Origin: Deltaproteobacteria bacterium
Lineage (GTDB): Bacteria; Desulfobacterota; BSN033; WVXP01
DNA length: 57,705 nucleotides
NCBI GenBank assembly: GCA_019308905.1
Contig: JAFDHF010000032.1
Span: 1 to 57,705, forward strand
Reading direction: 5' to 3'
Made by a program: the position numbers and the translations under genes
In this document: positions 16,519-24,740 of the stretch, in pieces
How the letters are laid out: every line of letters starts with the position of its first letter
How positions within the stretch are numbered: position 1 is the first letter of the stretch
The notes under the pieces: generated by a model
The model's database searches: none
What the model saw: only the letters and a program-made list of their open reading frames with translations
What the model was told of the DNA's origin: nothing

Positions 16519-17802
16519 TCAGCCTCCCGAAAGGTGGGCCTTTGCCTCTCCAATGGTGTAGAACGAACCTGTCGCGCAGATCAGATCATCACTGCCTGCC
16601 ATGGAAAGGAGGGCATCGAGCCCTTCGGCCACATCCGGAACGATCTGCCCTTTGGCTCCGGCCGTCTCCAGGGCCTTCATTAGACGCTCCGGCGCTGCGG
16701 CTCGATCCTGCCTGGGCTTACATACCACCGTCAAGTCTGAAAGAGGGGCGAGAATCGATACTATCCTTTCGACTTCCTTGTCCTTCATTATCCCGAGAAG
16801 GAGATAGCATCGATGGTATGAGAAGTTCCGGGACAAGGCATCGCGCAACGCCACGGCTGCCGCTGGGTTGTGGGCCCCGTCCAGGACCACCCATGGCTTT
16901 TCCCGGGCAACCTCAAGCCTGCCGGGCCAATTGACCCGTTCCAATCCACGATAGATCGATTCGCGGGTAATGGAAAGACCGCCTCCTTCCATCCTCTCCA
17001 GGGTCGCCAAGGCCAGGGTCGCATTGTCGATCTGATGCTCCCCCAGCAGATTGAGCTTCAACTCTGAGAGTTCCCAGTGTCTACCATGGAAGTGGAATAT
17101 CCCTGCCCCTACCCTCTCCCCGCGGAAATCCCTTCCCGCCCGATAAAGGGGGGCGTCCTTCTCGCTGCAGATCTCCTCGAGGACGGGGAGAGTCTCCTCC
17201 CCTGCCACCCCGGTCACCAGGGGAACACCGGCCTTGATGATGCCACCCTTCTCCCCGGCGATCTCCCTCAGGCTGTTGCCCAAGACCTCCTGATGTTCAC
17301 GGGAGATGTTTGTGATCACCGCGATCAAGGGGGATACCACATTGGTCGAATCGAGCCTCCCCCCAAGGCCGACCTCTACAACGGCAAGATCGACCTCTGA
17401 CTCTGCAAAATAGAGAAAGGCCATGGCCGTGGTGAAGTCGAAGAAGGTGAACCGTTCGGGCACCCGGGCCCTTTCGATCTCCCCTTTCATTCTCCAGGTG
17501 AGTCGAGCCACCTCGGACTCGCTGATGGGCCGCCCGTCGATCTGGATCCTCTCGGTAAAGGAGAGAACGTGAGGAGAGGTGTAAAGCCCTACCCGATGGC
17601 CGTTTTCCCGTAAGACGGAGGCTATTATCGCGGCCGTGGATCCCTTGCCGTTCGTGCCTCCGACATGGACGACCTTAAGGGTCTCATGGGGGTTTCCAAG
17701 GGCACGCAGGATGTTCTCGATGTTGGAGAGGCCGAAAACCATGCCGAACCGCTGGAGGCCGTAGAGATACGCCAAGGATTCGACAAAGTCGCTGCTTTCC
17801 AT
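16519..17802 (-). CDS. folC: FolC, folylpolyglutamate / dihydrofolate synthase
   Basis: The product is 427 residues from the ATG at 17802; a TTG at 17814 is an alternative, and neither has a clear ribosome site. The ATP loop VGGTNGKGST (about 47-56), TSPHVLSFTERI, LAVVEVGLGGRLDSTN, ITNISREHQEVLG and LDGAHNP identify a Mur-ligase-fold FolC. It adds glutamate to folates, and in many bacteria it also makes dihydrofolate. It lies 18 bp after yqeB and 46 bp before lptD. This position between a molybdenum-cofactor group and LPS assembly looks incidental. Confidence 0.95.
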   Translation of the reverse strand: MESSDFVESLAYLYGLQRFGMVFGLSNIENILRALGNPHETLKVVHVGGTNGKGSTAAIIASVLRENGHRVGLYTSPHVLSFTERIQIDGRPISESEVARLTWRMKGEIERARVPERFTFFDFTTAMAFLYFAESEVDLAVVEVGLGGRLDSTNVVSPLIAVITNISREHQEVLGNSLREIAGEKGGIIKAGVPLVTGVAGEETLPVLEEICSEKDAPLYRAGRDFRGERVGAGIFHFHGRHWELSELKLNLLGEHQIDNATLALATLERMEGGGLSITRESIYRGLERVNWPGRLEVAREKPWVVLDGAHNPAAAVALRDALSRNFSYHRCYLLLGIMKDKEVERIVSILAPLSDLTVVCKPRQDRAAAPERLMKALETAGAKGQIVPDVAEGLDALLSMAGSDDLICATGSFYTIGEAKAHLSGG

Positions 17803-17820
17803 AGAACAGGTCAAACTCGC

Positions 17821-18630
17821 TCAGCGGTTGAATGTGGCAAGAATTCCTTCCAGGACAGACCCGCCGATGGCTCTTGCCTTGTCGGATATCGTAAAGCAGG
17901 CCTCTCGCTTGCCCCGCGGGTCCACATCACCTGACTTCATGCCCTTTTCCACACTTGTCCCGTCCCGGAGAATGCCCCGGAGCACGCCTGCAATCCTGGA
18001 TCGCATGGGAGCACCATCGACCTCGGCCACCGGCTCGTTCTCCTCCACAAGATCCCCGATCTTAATCAGGGCTTCGAATCTGCCGGCCCTCGGAGCTCTG
18101 AGAACCCTCTCTGCGGTGTACCCCCCAACATTTCCCGGTATCCCCGTGTCCGCTTCGGCCGATCCCTCCCAGATCAACCGGCCCAGATTGTGGCCCCGGT
18201 TGGTTTCTATGACGAGATGGACGTCTTCCCCGCCCACAAACCCCGGGCCCAGACCGATGACCAGCGCGGCATCGGTCATGGCAGTCCCGAGGTTTCTCTT
18301 GGCAAGAATCGCATCCACCAGAACGTGGGGTTTGAGAAAACCCTTTACCACCGCCCCTGGATCTACGAGAACCGGGATCTTCCCCCTCTCCCAGGTGGCC
18401 CTTACAGCCTCCACGTCGATAACCCGCTTTGCCGTTACCCCTTCCACAGTCTTCTCGCCGTCATGGATGGCTTCACAGAAGGACACCTCCCGGCGAATGG
18501 CCAGAGGTTCGGCCGTCTCTGTCATGCAGACAAGGAAATGGGCGCGCCAGAGCCTGTGGGCCACGCCCGTGGCCATCTCTCCGGCACCCCGGACCAGAAC
18601 AACCAGTTCGTTGAGTCTCGGTGCTTCCAT
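17821..18630 (-). CDS. yqeB: YqeB/EF2563-family selenium-dependent molybdenum hydroxylase maturation protein
   Basis: This 269-residue protein opens with LVVLVRGAGEMATGVAHRL, an NAD-like Rossmann signature. It continues with VDPGAVV, VIGLGPGFVGGEDVHLVIET, RGHNLGRLIWEGSAEADTG and a C-terminal biotinyl-like segment (GDLVEENEPVAEV). These are diagnostic of the EF2563/YqeB family, linked in comparative genomics to selenium-dependent molybdenum hydroxylases of the xanthine dehydrogenase type. It follows the molybdopterin-binding gene by 46 bp. The hydroxylase itself and the YqeC partner are not in the window. Confidence 0.92.
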   Translation of the reverse strand: MEAPRLNELVVLVRGAGEMATGVAHRLWRAHFLVCMTETAEPLAIRREVSFCEAIHDGEKTVEGVTAKRVIDVEAVRATWERGKIPVLVDPGAVVKGFLKPHVLVDAILAKRNLGTAMTDAALVIGLGPGFVGGEDVHLVIETNRGHNLGRLIWEGSAEADTGIPGNVGGYTAERVLRAPRAGRFEALIKIGDLVEENEPVAEVDGAPMRSRIAGVLRGILRDGTSVEKGMKSGDVDPRGKREACFTISDKARAIGGSVLEGILATFNR

Positions 18631-18676
18631 AGATTCTTACCCTCTTCTATCTCCCCTTGTGGATCGGTCCTCCAGG

Positions 18677-19699
18677 CTAGTTCTTGCCGAAGGGGCAGAC
18701 CGGATATCTGCAGGGACTGCATGCAAGGCAGAGACCTCCATGCCCGAGGCGGACGATCTCCCTTCGAGTGATCTCGTGACCTGCCAGGATCCGGGGAAAG
18801 ACCAGGTCAAAAACGGTCGTCTTATGGTAGAAAACGCAGGCCGGAAGTCCGAGCACCGGGACCCGGTCCAGGTGGGCATAGAGAAACATCGATCCCGGCA
18901 TCACGGGAGATCCATAAACCTCAATACGGGCCCCCGCTCTCTTTATGCCGGCCACGGTGACGTCATCAGGATCCACGGAGAGGCCAGCCGTAACGAGGAT
19001 AAGATCCGATCCGCTCTCGACCAGTTCCCTTAGAGACCGGGAGATGAAGGCCTCATCGTCAGGAGCGATGATCTTCCTCACCACGACGGACCCGTAGAGG
19101 CTTATCTTCTTGCCCACAGACTCGTCGAACCGGTCCTGAATCCTTCCGCGGTAGATCTCACTCCCCGTGACGAGCACACCCACCTTCCTTTCCTGATAAG
19201 GAAAAACCGAGACGATTCTCTCCCCCCCGTGTTCGCACAGGGATTCGATGCTGCGGATCTTCCCCTCCTTGATGGTAAGAGGAATGACTCGCGTGGCGGC
19301 CACCACCATCCCCTTCCTGCACGGGGTCTTGTCATGGAGGGTCGACAGCGCGATCCCCTGCCGGGAGTTGACCCTTTCCAGGAGCGATACATCGATTGAC
19401 AAGAGGCCATCGTGTTTTGCCACGAGGCTCATCTTCCCCTCAGAAGGTCCGGTGGCCTCGACACCGGGCCCTGAGAAGGCTCTGGCCAACCTCTCCGCCG
19501 CCTCGTTCTCATGGATCTCCCCACTCTTGAGCTCAAGCACGTAGATACTCCCCTTGCCCAGGTTGAGGAACTCGGCAATGTCTTCCTTCCTGATGATATG
19601 TCCCTTCCTGAAGCGAGGGCCTTTGAACTCGCCGGGTACGATCTTCGTCACGTCATGGCCGAGAACCATTCCCACCGCATCTTCAACCCTTATCTTTTT
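18677..19699 (-). CDS. Molybdopterin-binding (MoeA/MogA-fold) protein with cysteine-rich tail
   Basis: The product is 340 residues from the GTG at 19699 (AGGGAAGG upstream), overlapping the end of mocA by 17 bases. The N-terminus (KKIRVEDAVGMVLGHDVTKI) resembles MoeA domain I. The central VGVLVTGSEIYRGRIQDRF and DLILVTAGLSVDPDDVT are the MogA/MoeA molybdopterin-binding motifs. The C-terminus LCLACSPCRYPVCPFGK has four closely spaced cysteines, which could hold a metal or cluster. It lies between mocA and yqeB, so it probably handles the cofactor for a molybdenum hydroxylase. The specific reaction is unknown. Confidence 0.88.
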   Translation of the reverse strand, partial: KKIRVEDAVGMVLGHDVTKIVPGEFKGPRFRKGHIIRKEDIAEFLNLGKGSIYVLELKSGEIHENEAAERLARAFSGPGVEATGPSEGKMSLVAKHDGLLSIDVSLLERVNSRQGIALSTLHDKTPCRKGMVVAATRVIPLTIKEGKIRSIESLCEHGGERIVSVFPYQERKVGVLVTGSEIYRGRIQDRFDESVGKKISLYGSVVVRKIIAPDDEAFISRSLRELVESGSDLILVTAGLSVDPDDVTVAGIKRAGARIEVYGSPVMPGSMFLYAHLDRVPVLGLPACVFYHKTTVFDLVFPRILAGHEITRREIVRLGHGGLCLACSPCRYPVCPFGKN

Positions 19700-20315
19700 C
19701 ACGGCCTTCCCTCTCAGCCTGTCTCCCCAGGAGCCTGCGGCATTCTTCGTAATCCTCCAGGGAATCAATATCTCTGATCACGGCCGGCGAGTCAACATCA
19801 AACTCCAGGAGGTCATCCCTGTGGGCCTCCACCACCTCCCTCCCCCCTATGTCCCCCTCGAGCCGGACAAGGGCCTCCCTGTACCTGGCCAGGTCGAAGA
19901 TCACGGGATGACCCCGTTTTCCTCTAAACCTCGGGCAGACGATCCCCTTGTCGGACCGCCGGTAAGCCTCGATGAGCCGGTCGACCAGCTCCGGCGTGAG
20001 CAGGGGATGGTCGGCAAGGGCGATCAGAACCGCCCCGGTATCCGGACCGATCTGCCGGAGCCCCACCCTGATCGACGTGGCCATGCCTTCATGGAACCTG
20101 GGGTTGTGGGCGAGATCGACTTCTCTTCTCTTCAGCCTCTCTCGTATCCTCTCAGACTCAAACCCGGTCACCACCGTGATCCTGTCGAGCCGGCACCTCA
20201 GCAGCACATCTACGATCCGTTCCACCAGGGTCTCCCCTTCGAGTTCAAGGAGAAGCTTGTTCGTACCCATTCTTGTCGACCGGCCTGCAGCCAGGACAAT
20301 AGCGGAAATCCTCAT
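19683..20315 (-). CDS. mocA: MocA-type molybdenum cofactor nucleotidyltransferase
   Basis: The product is 210 residues from the ATG at 20315, preceded by GGTAGGAGAG; a TTG at 20345 in frame is less likely. The signature ISAIVLAAGRSTRMGTNKLL begins the NTP-transferase fold. HNPRFHEGMATSIRVGL, ALADHPLLTPE and RFRGKRGHPVIF are typical of MocA/MobA-like CTP or GTP:molybdopterin transferases. Its neighbours (molybdopterin-binding protein, YqeB) support cytidylylation of the cofactor for hydroxylases. The 138-bp gap from recD2 shows no promoter I trust. Confidence 0.9.
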   Translation of the reverse strand: MRISAIVLAAGRSTRMGTNKLLLELEGETLVERIVDVLLRCRLDRITVVTGFESERIRERLKRREVDLAHNPRFHEGMATSIRVGLRQIGPDTGAVLIALADHPLLTPELVDRLIEAYRRSDKGIVCPRFRGKRGHPVIFDLARYREALVRLEGDIGGREVVEAHRDDLLEFDVDSPAVIRDIDSLEDYEECRRLLGRQAEREGREKDKG

Positions 20316-20453
20316 CTCTCCTACCCCGGCTGTCCCGTCGGACAACTCCGGGAAATAGAACCCCCCGTGTTTCTTCCAGTGGGCGGTGGAATCGAGGCTC
20401 CCAGGAACACGTTACGTGCCGCCGGAGCCGCGAAGCTGAAAACCCGGGATCGG

Positions 20454-22649
20454 CTAGAAGAGCCCGGCCGACTCTCCGGGTCCCGCCCTCGCCTTCCCCT
20501 CTCTCAGGCGCTCCCTGAGAAGACCGTAGCGCCGCTGAATCCTGTCGTTTTTCACCGCAATGGAGAGGGCCTTCTTTGTCCCTACCAGGACCACCAGTCG
20601 CCGGGCACGGGTGATGGCCGTGTACAGCAGGTTTCTCTGGAGCATCACGAAATGCTGGGTGAGGACGGGAAGAACCACGGCAGGATATTCGCTTCCCTGG
20701 GATTTGTGGACCGACGTGGCATAGGCCAAAACGATCTCATCCAGATCGGCAAAGGGATAGACGACCGAACGGTTCTCGAACCGAACCGTCATCTCCCTGT
20801 TCCGGCGGTCGAGGGAAACGATTCTCCCCACGTCCCCGTTGAACACCTCCCGGTCGTAGTTGTTCCTGATCTGCATGACCTTGTCTCCCAAACGAAAGAC
20901 GACTCCCCCCCGCTGCAGGGCTTCACCCCCCGGGTTCAAAAGGGCCTGAAGCTCCCGGTTGAGGTTCGAGACACCCAGAAGCCCCCTGTGCATTGGGCTC
21001 AGAACCTGGATATCCTTCAGCGGGTGAAACCCGAATCCCCGGGGAATCCTCTCGGAGCAGAGATACTTGATCGTCTCCAGGGCGTCTTCGGGCTCCTCTC
21101 TGTCGAGGAAATAGAAATCACTCTGGCCCGATGCCTTGAGATAGGGGAAATCCCCCTTGTTCACCCTGTGGGCGTTCACCACGATGAGGCTCTTTCTTGC
21201 CTGGCGAAAGATCTCGGTCAATCGCACCACCTCGACCCGGCCCGAATCGATAATGTCGCGGAGGACACTGCCCGGCCCCACAGATGGGAGCTGGTCCACG
21301 TCACCTACCAGAATCAAACGGCCCTCCCGGGGAAGGGCCTGAGCAAGGTGGTGCATCAGGAGGATATCGATCATGGAGGCCTCGTCGATGATGACGAGGC
21401 CCGGCGGCAGGGGGTGGGTCTGGTCACGCTGGAACCTTCCCTCTCTCGGACTGTATTCGAGGAGCCGGTGAATCGTTTTTGCCTCCTGACCCGTCGCCTC
21501 GGAGAGTCTCTTCGCAGCCCTCCCGGTGGGGGCCCCCAGCATGACCTTAACCCCCAGAGTCTCGTAGACCCGGGAAATGCTCCTCACCACCGTCGTCTTC
21601 CCGGTACCGGGCCCCCCCGTGATGACCAGGACCCGGCAGGTGAGGGATTTTTTCAGGGCCTCCCTCTGCCCAGGTGCCAGTCGAATCGCTCCGGTCGATT
21701 CGACCTTTGCGACGGCCTCCCCGGGTGAGATCCCGGGAGGCGGCACAGGCCTCGACGCCAGCTCTGCCAGTACCCTTGCGACCCCTGTCTCGGCTACAAA
21801 GAGATCGGCGAGATAGACCGGCTGGTCGGGTCTCGTGTCGATCACGATTCTCCCCGATTCCGCCAGTGAATCGAGGGCCCTGTCGAGGATCCCAGGATCA
21901 ATTCCCAGAATCTCCTGGGCCTTCTGGGTCAAGCCTCCCCTGGGATAAAAGCAGTGTCCCTCTTCCACTAGCTGACCGAGAACATGGAGTATTCCCGCCT
22001 CGGCCCGCATGGGGGAGTTGGGATCGATCCCCAGGTTCTGTGCTATCTGGTCTGCTTTGCGAAATCCGATGCCGTAGATATCGGTGGCAAGGCGGTAGGG
22101 GTTCTCCTTAACCAGAGAAACGGTCCTTTCACCGTACTGCTTGAAGATCTTTATCGAATAGGTCGAACTCACCCCGTAACTCTGCAGGAAGATCATCACG
22201 TCCCTGATCCGCTTCTGTTCCTCCCAGGCACGGATAATCTGCTCGGCTCGAAGAGGACCTATCCCTTCCACCTCGCTGATTCTCTCGGGCCGGTTCTCAA
22301 TGACATCGAGGGTGTCCGCGCCGAATTCCTCCACCAGACGGTGGGCGAAAACAGGACCGATCCCCTTGATCATTCCCGACCCCAGATACCGTTCAATTCC
22401 CTCCAGAGTCGCCGGCACCATGGCAAGATAGCTCTCAACCCTGAACTGGAGGCCGTAACGCTTATCCGAGATCCACTGGCCCCTCAGCCGCACCATCTCT
22501 CCGGGACCAACAGCCCCCAGATTCCCCACCGCCGTGGTAAGCCGCATCTTGTCCTTTTCCCTAAGCCTCACCACGGCATACCCGGTTTCGGGGTTTGCAT
22601 ACACGATCCTCTCGACCGTCCCTTCGAGGGTCGTTTCCTCAAGCTCCAT
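20454..22649 (-). CDS. recD2: RecD2, RecD-like SF1B DNA helicase
   Basis: This 731-residue 5'-3' helicase of the RecD2 class acts without RecBC. The N-terminus is an OB-like domain followed by tandem helix-hairpin-helix motifs (GMIKGIGPVFAHRL, EVEGIGPLRAEQI). The motor has Walker A GGPGTGKTT (about 344), GAPTGRAAKRL, Walker B IIDEASM, GDVDQLPSVG and the C-terminal SVHKSQGSEYPAV and YTAITRAR motifs. It differs clearly from the RecBCD-type RecD encoded at 33022-34911. The ATG at 22649 is 22 bp downstream of a predicted transcription start. Confidence 0.96.
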   Translation of the reverse strand: MELEETTLEGTVERIVYANPETGYAVVRLREKDKMRLTTAVGNLGAVGPGEMVRLRGQWISDKRYGLQFRVESYLAMVPATLEGIERYLGSGMIKGIGPVFAHRLVEEFGADTLDVIENRPERISEVEGIGPLRAEQIIRAWEEQKRIRDVMIFLQSYGVSSTYSIKIFKQYGERTVSLVKENPYRLATDIYGIGFRKADQIAQNLGIDPNSPMRAEAGILHVLGQLVEEGHCFYPRGGLTQKAQEILGIDPGILDRALDSLAESGRIVIDTRPDQPVYLADLFVAETGVARVLAELASRPVPPPGISPGEAVAKVESTGAIRLAPGQREALKKSLTCRVLVITGGPGTGKTTVVRSISRVYETLGVKVMLGAPTGRAAKRLSEATGQEAKTIHRLLEYSPREGRFQRDQTHPLPPGLVIIDEASMIDILLMHHLAQALPREGRLILVGDVDQLPSVGPGSVLRDIIDSGRVEVVRLTEIFRQARKSLIVVNAHRVNKGDFPYLKASGQSDFYFLDREEPEDALETIKYLCSERIPRGFGFHPLKDIQVLSPMHRGLLGVSNLNRELQALLNPGGEALQRGGVVFRLGDKVMQIRNNYDREVFNGDVGRIVSLDRRNREMTVRFENRSVVYPFADLDEIVLAYATSVHKSQGSEYPAVVLPVLTQHFVMLQRNLLYTAITRARRLVVLVGTKKALSIAVKNDRIQRRYGLLRERLREGKARAGPGESAGLF

Positions 22650-22670
22650 AACGCCTCATCCGGCCCGTCG

Positions 22671-22706
22671 CTGTCTGAGATTAACAAGCAGCGCGGAGAG
22701 GGTCAA
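22671..22706 (-). promoter_or_regulatory. recD2: recD2 promoter
   Basis: On the minus strand, TTGACC (22706-22701) and TAATCT (22683-22678) are separated by 17 bp, with a start near 22671 and a 22-nt leader to the recD2 ATG. Confidence 0.6.
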
Positions 22707-22813
22707 GGCCCCCTCGCGTGCAGTTTCCCGACTTCTGGAGGAAAACCCTTGTCCTCGAGCGACATTGCCCAAGCGGTTGGGTGCCTGCCGGGAATGAGTG
22801 GGAAGGGGATAGG

Positions 22814-22903
22814 TCGTGTTCGTGGTTCGTGTTCGTGGTTCGTGTTCGTGGTTCGTGTTCGTGTTCGTGGTTCGTGTTCGTGGTTCGTGAGTCGTGTTCG
22901 TGG
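22814..22903. repeat. Tandem TCGTG repeat (6/7-mer array)
   Basis: These ninety bases consist entirely of units TCGTGT (6) and TCGTGGT (7), mostly alternating to give a 13-bp period. There are 14 TCGTG cores, and one unit is the variant TCGTGAG. The last 30 bases (22874-22903) match the reverse complement of 50992-51021 at 28 of 30 positions. The array is in the 445-bp gap between recD2 and the TPM gene. The rest of that gap (22650-23094) holds only the two promoters and no gene that I can support. Confidence 0.9.
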
Positions 22904-23056
22904 CGAATGGGCAAGAATCCGCCGGTCCCAAACCCCAAATGGGTCACTGCGAGCCCGGGAGGAAGGGGATAAGGGGGTTCCCCTGTCAAACAGGGAAAGC
23001 TCAGCGGGCTGTAAGAATCCTTGATCGAAAACCGAGGGAACTCCGCTCACTGGTGT

Positions 23057-23093
23057 TTGACTTTTTGATTGCAGAAAAGTTAAACTCTATCGC
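23057..23093 (+). promoter_or_regulatory. Promoter of the TPM-NTase-LemA operon
   Basis: TTGACT (23057-23062) and TAAACT (23081-23086) are separated by 18 bp. The predicted start near 23093 lies only two bases before the ATG at 23095, which would make the transcript nearly leaderless. Confidence 0.5.
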
Positions 23094-23094
23094 T

Positions 23095-23850
23095 ATGAAG
23101 AGAATGATCTCACTCTGGTTGGTGGTTTTCACTTTCCTTGTCGTCTCCGGCCGGGCTGCACCGGGTGTCGAGAAGTTCCCCAAACCTGTAGGGCTCGTCA
23201 ACGATTTTGCGGGAGTTATTCCTGAAGGTGATAGGCGGAAGATGGAGATCCTGGCCACCGAGGTCCTCCAGAAGACCGGAACGTCGGTCGTGGTGGCCGC
23301 CGTACCGACCATCGGCGATTCGGATGCCGCCACCTATGCCAACGAACTATACCAGGCCTGGGGGATCGGGAAAAAAGGGGAGGACAAAGGGGTTCTAATA
23401 CTCCTGGCGCTCAAGGAACGGAGGGTACGAATCGAGACTGGCTACGGGGTCGAAGGGATCCTTCCCGATGGGCTGGTAGGCGAGATCCTGGACAAATACG
23501 TTGTTCCCCTACTCAAGAAGGGCGAGTATGGAAAGGGGCTTTACAACGGCCTTGCCGCAGTGAGCGTGGTGATCGCAAAGGACGCCCATGTCGAGCTGAC
23601 AGGGGAGGTCAAGATCTATCGGACCTCACCCCGCCGCGCAGGCCGGATCGGCATCTTCCCCCTTATCTTTATCATCCTCATCATACTATCTTTCCTGCGG
23701 AGGGGCAGGGGTGGCATCCTCCCGTTGTTGCTGTTGAGCTCCATGGGAGGGAGAGGAGGATTCGGCGGCGGATTCGGAGGGTTTGGCGGGGGATTCGGAG
23801 GATTCGGCGGCGGCATGAGCGGAGGAGGGGGAGCGGGGCGAGGCTTCTAG
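23095..23850 (+). CDS. TPM-domain (YgcG-type) membrane protein
   Basis: This is a 251-residue protein with a signal peptide (MKRMISLWLVVFTFLVVSG). A TPM domain covers about residues 31-160 (VNDFAGVIPE, AWGIGKKGEDKGVLILLALKERRVRIETGYG, LKKGEYGKGLYNGL). A membrane segment follows near 180-200, and the tail is made almost only of Gly, Phe and Met (GGFGGGFGGFGGG). Such proteins usually pair with LemA and are membrane-associated, of uncertain role. The start ATG at 23095 has no visible ribosome site, consistent with a leaderless message. LemA is two genes downstream, with a nucleotidyltransferase between them. Confidence 0.9.
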   Translation: MKRMISLWLVVFTFLVVSGRAAPGVEKFPKPVGLVNDFAGVIPEGDRRKMEILATEVLQKTGTSVVVAAVPTIGDSDAATYANELYQAWGIGKKGEDKGVLILLALKERRVRIETGYGVEGILPDGLVGEILDKYVVPLLKKGEYGKGLYNGLAAVSVVIAKDAHVELTGEVKIYRTSPRRAGRIGIFPLIFIILIILSFLRRGRGGILPLLLLSSMGGRGGFGGGFGGFGGGFGGFGGGMSGGGGAGRGF

Positions 23851-23867
23851 AGTTGGAGGCCCTTTTG

Positions 23868-23919
23868 AGATTCAGGCATTTGGAATTCATTCTACATTTG
23901 GATTTTGACATTTGAAATC
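23868..23919. repeat. Degenerate AT-rich CATTTG simple repeat
   Basis: CATTTGGAATTCATT, CATTTGGATTTTGA and CATTTGAAAT follow one another, three degenerate units with the shared start CATTTG. The composition is markedly AT-rich against the GC-rich surroundings. It lies between the TPM and nucleotidyltransferase genes. Confidence 0.55.
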
Positions 23920-23993
23920 GTTCATCATGCCCTAGGAGGAAGCCTAAACGGCGAGGATCGACGTAGCAGCTTCCCGAGGCTGGAGTGAAAAAC

Positions 23994-24737
23994 ATGGCGA
24001 AAATACCTAAAACACCTGAAGAGATCTTTGACGAGTTCACCCGGGACTACCAGGGGGCCTTTGGGGAGGACCTGATATCGATCATACTTTACGGAAGCGG
24101 AGCCAGGGGGGAGTACATCCCCAAGAAATCGGATCTCAACTTCCTTGTCATCCTCACAGAACAGGCAATGGACCGCCTCAGGGAGGCCTTTGGTCTGATA
24201 GGGAAGTGGCGGAAGCGACGGGTGAATACTCCCCTTTTCCTCACAGAGGAGTATATCGCTTCTTCCCTGGACTCCTTTCCAGTGGAGTTTTTGAACCTCC
24301 GGGAGAGCTATGTCCTCGTTTTCGGCAAGAACGTCCTCGAGGGCCTCTCTTTTGAAAAGAGAAATATCAGGCTCCAGTGCGAGCGAGAGGTCAAGGGGAA
24401 ACTCCTCCTCCTCCGGCAGGCCTACCTCGATTCAGAGGGGAAAAGAAAAGGACTCGCACAGACCGCCTCTGCCTCTCTCACGGCCTTTCTCTCCCAGTTT
24501 AGGGGATTGCTCTTCCTGAAGGACAAGGCGATCCCCAGCCGGAACAGGGATCTCATATCGACCGCCTCAAGGGAAGTCGGGTTCGATGAGAGCCCTTTCC
24601 AGGAAATCCTGAGGCTGAAAGAGGGAAAGGCAAAGCTCCCCCCCAGGGGTGAAATGGAGCGGCTCATGGAGCGCTACCTCCGGGCGATCCGGGAACTCTG
24701 GAAGAAGGTGGATCAACTTGAAGTCGAGGAGGGCTAA
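23994..24737 (+). CDS. Nucleotidyltransferase-fold protein between TPM and LemA genes
   Basis: The product is 247 residues from the ATG at 23994 (GGAG eight bases upstream). The N-terminus has a pol-beta-type nucleotidyltransferase motif: ISIILYGSGARGEYIPKKSDLNFLVIL, with GSGARG and the first acidic position S-D-L-N. Only one acidic residue is visible where canonical enzymes have the D-x-D pair, so catalysis is doubtful. The rest is helical (VEFLNLRESYVLVFGKNVLEGL) and resembles stand-alone nucleotidyltransferase-domain proteins of unknown function. It is 3 bp upstream of lemA and in line with the TPM gene. Confidence 0.75.
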   Translation: MAKIPKTPEEIFDEFTRDYQGAFGEDLISIILYGSGARGEYIPKKSDLNFLVILTEQAMDRLREAFGLIGKWRKRRVNTPLFLTEEYIASSLDSFPVEFLNLRESYVLVFGKNVLEGLSFEKRNIRLQCEREVKGKLLLLRQAYLDSEGKRKGLAQTASASLTAFLSQFRGLLFLKDKAIPSRNRDLISTASREVGFDESPFQEILRLKEGKAKLPPRGEMERLMERYLRAIRELWKKVDQLEVEEG

Positions 24738-24740
24738 ATC

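Noticed and set aside
22920-22960. Start of a GTCATTGCGAG-type dispersed element (GTCACTGCGAGCCCGGGAGG)
   Set aside because: Only about 11 bases resemble that family and the match does not continue, so chance is sufficient.
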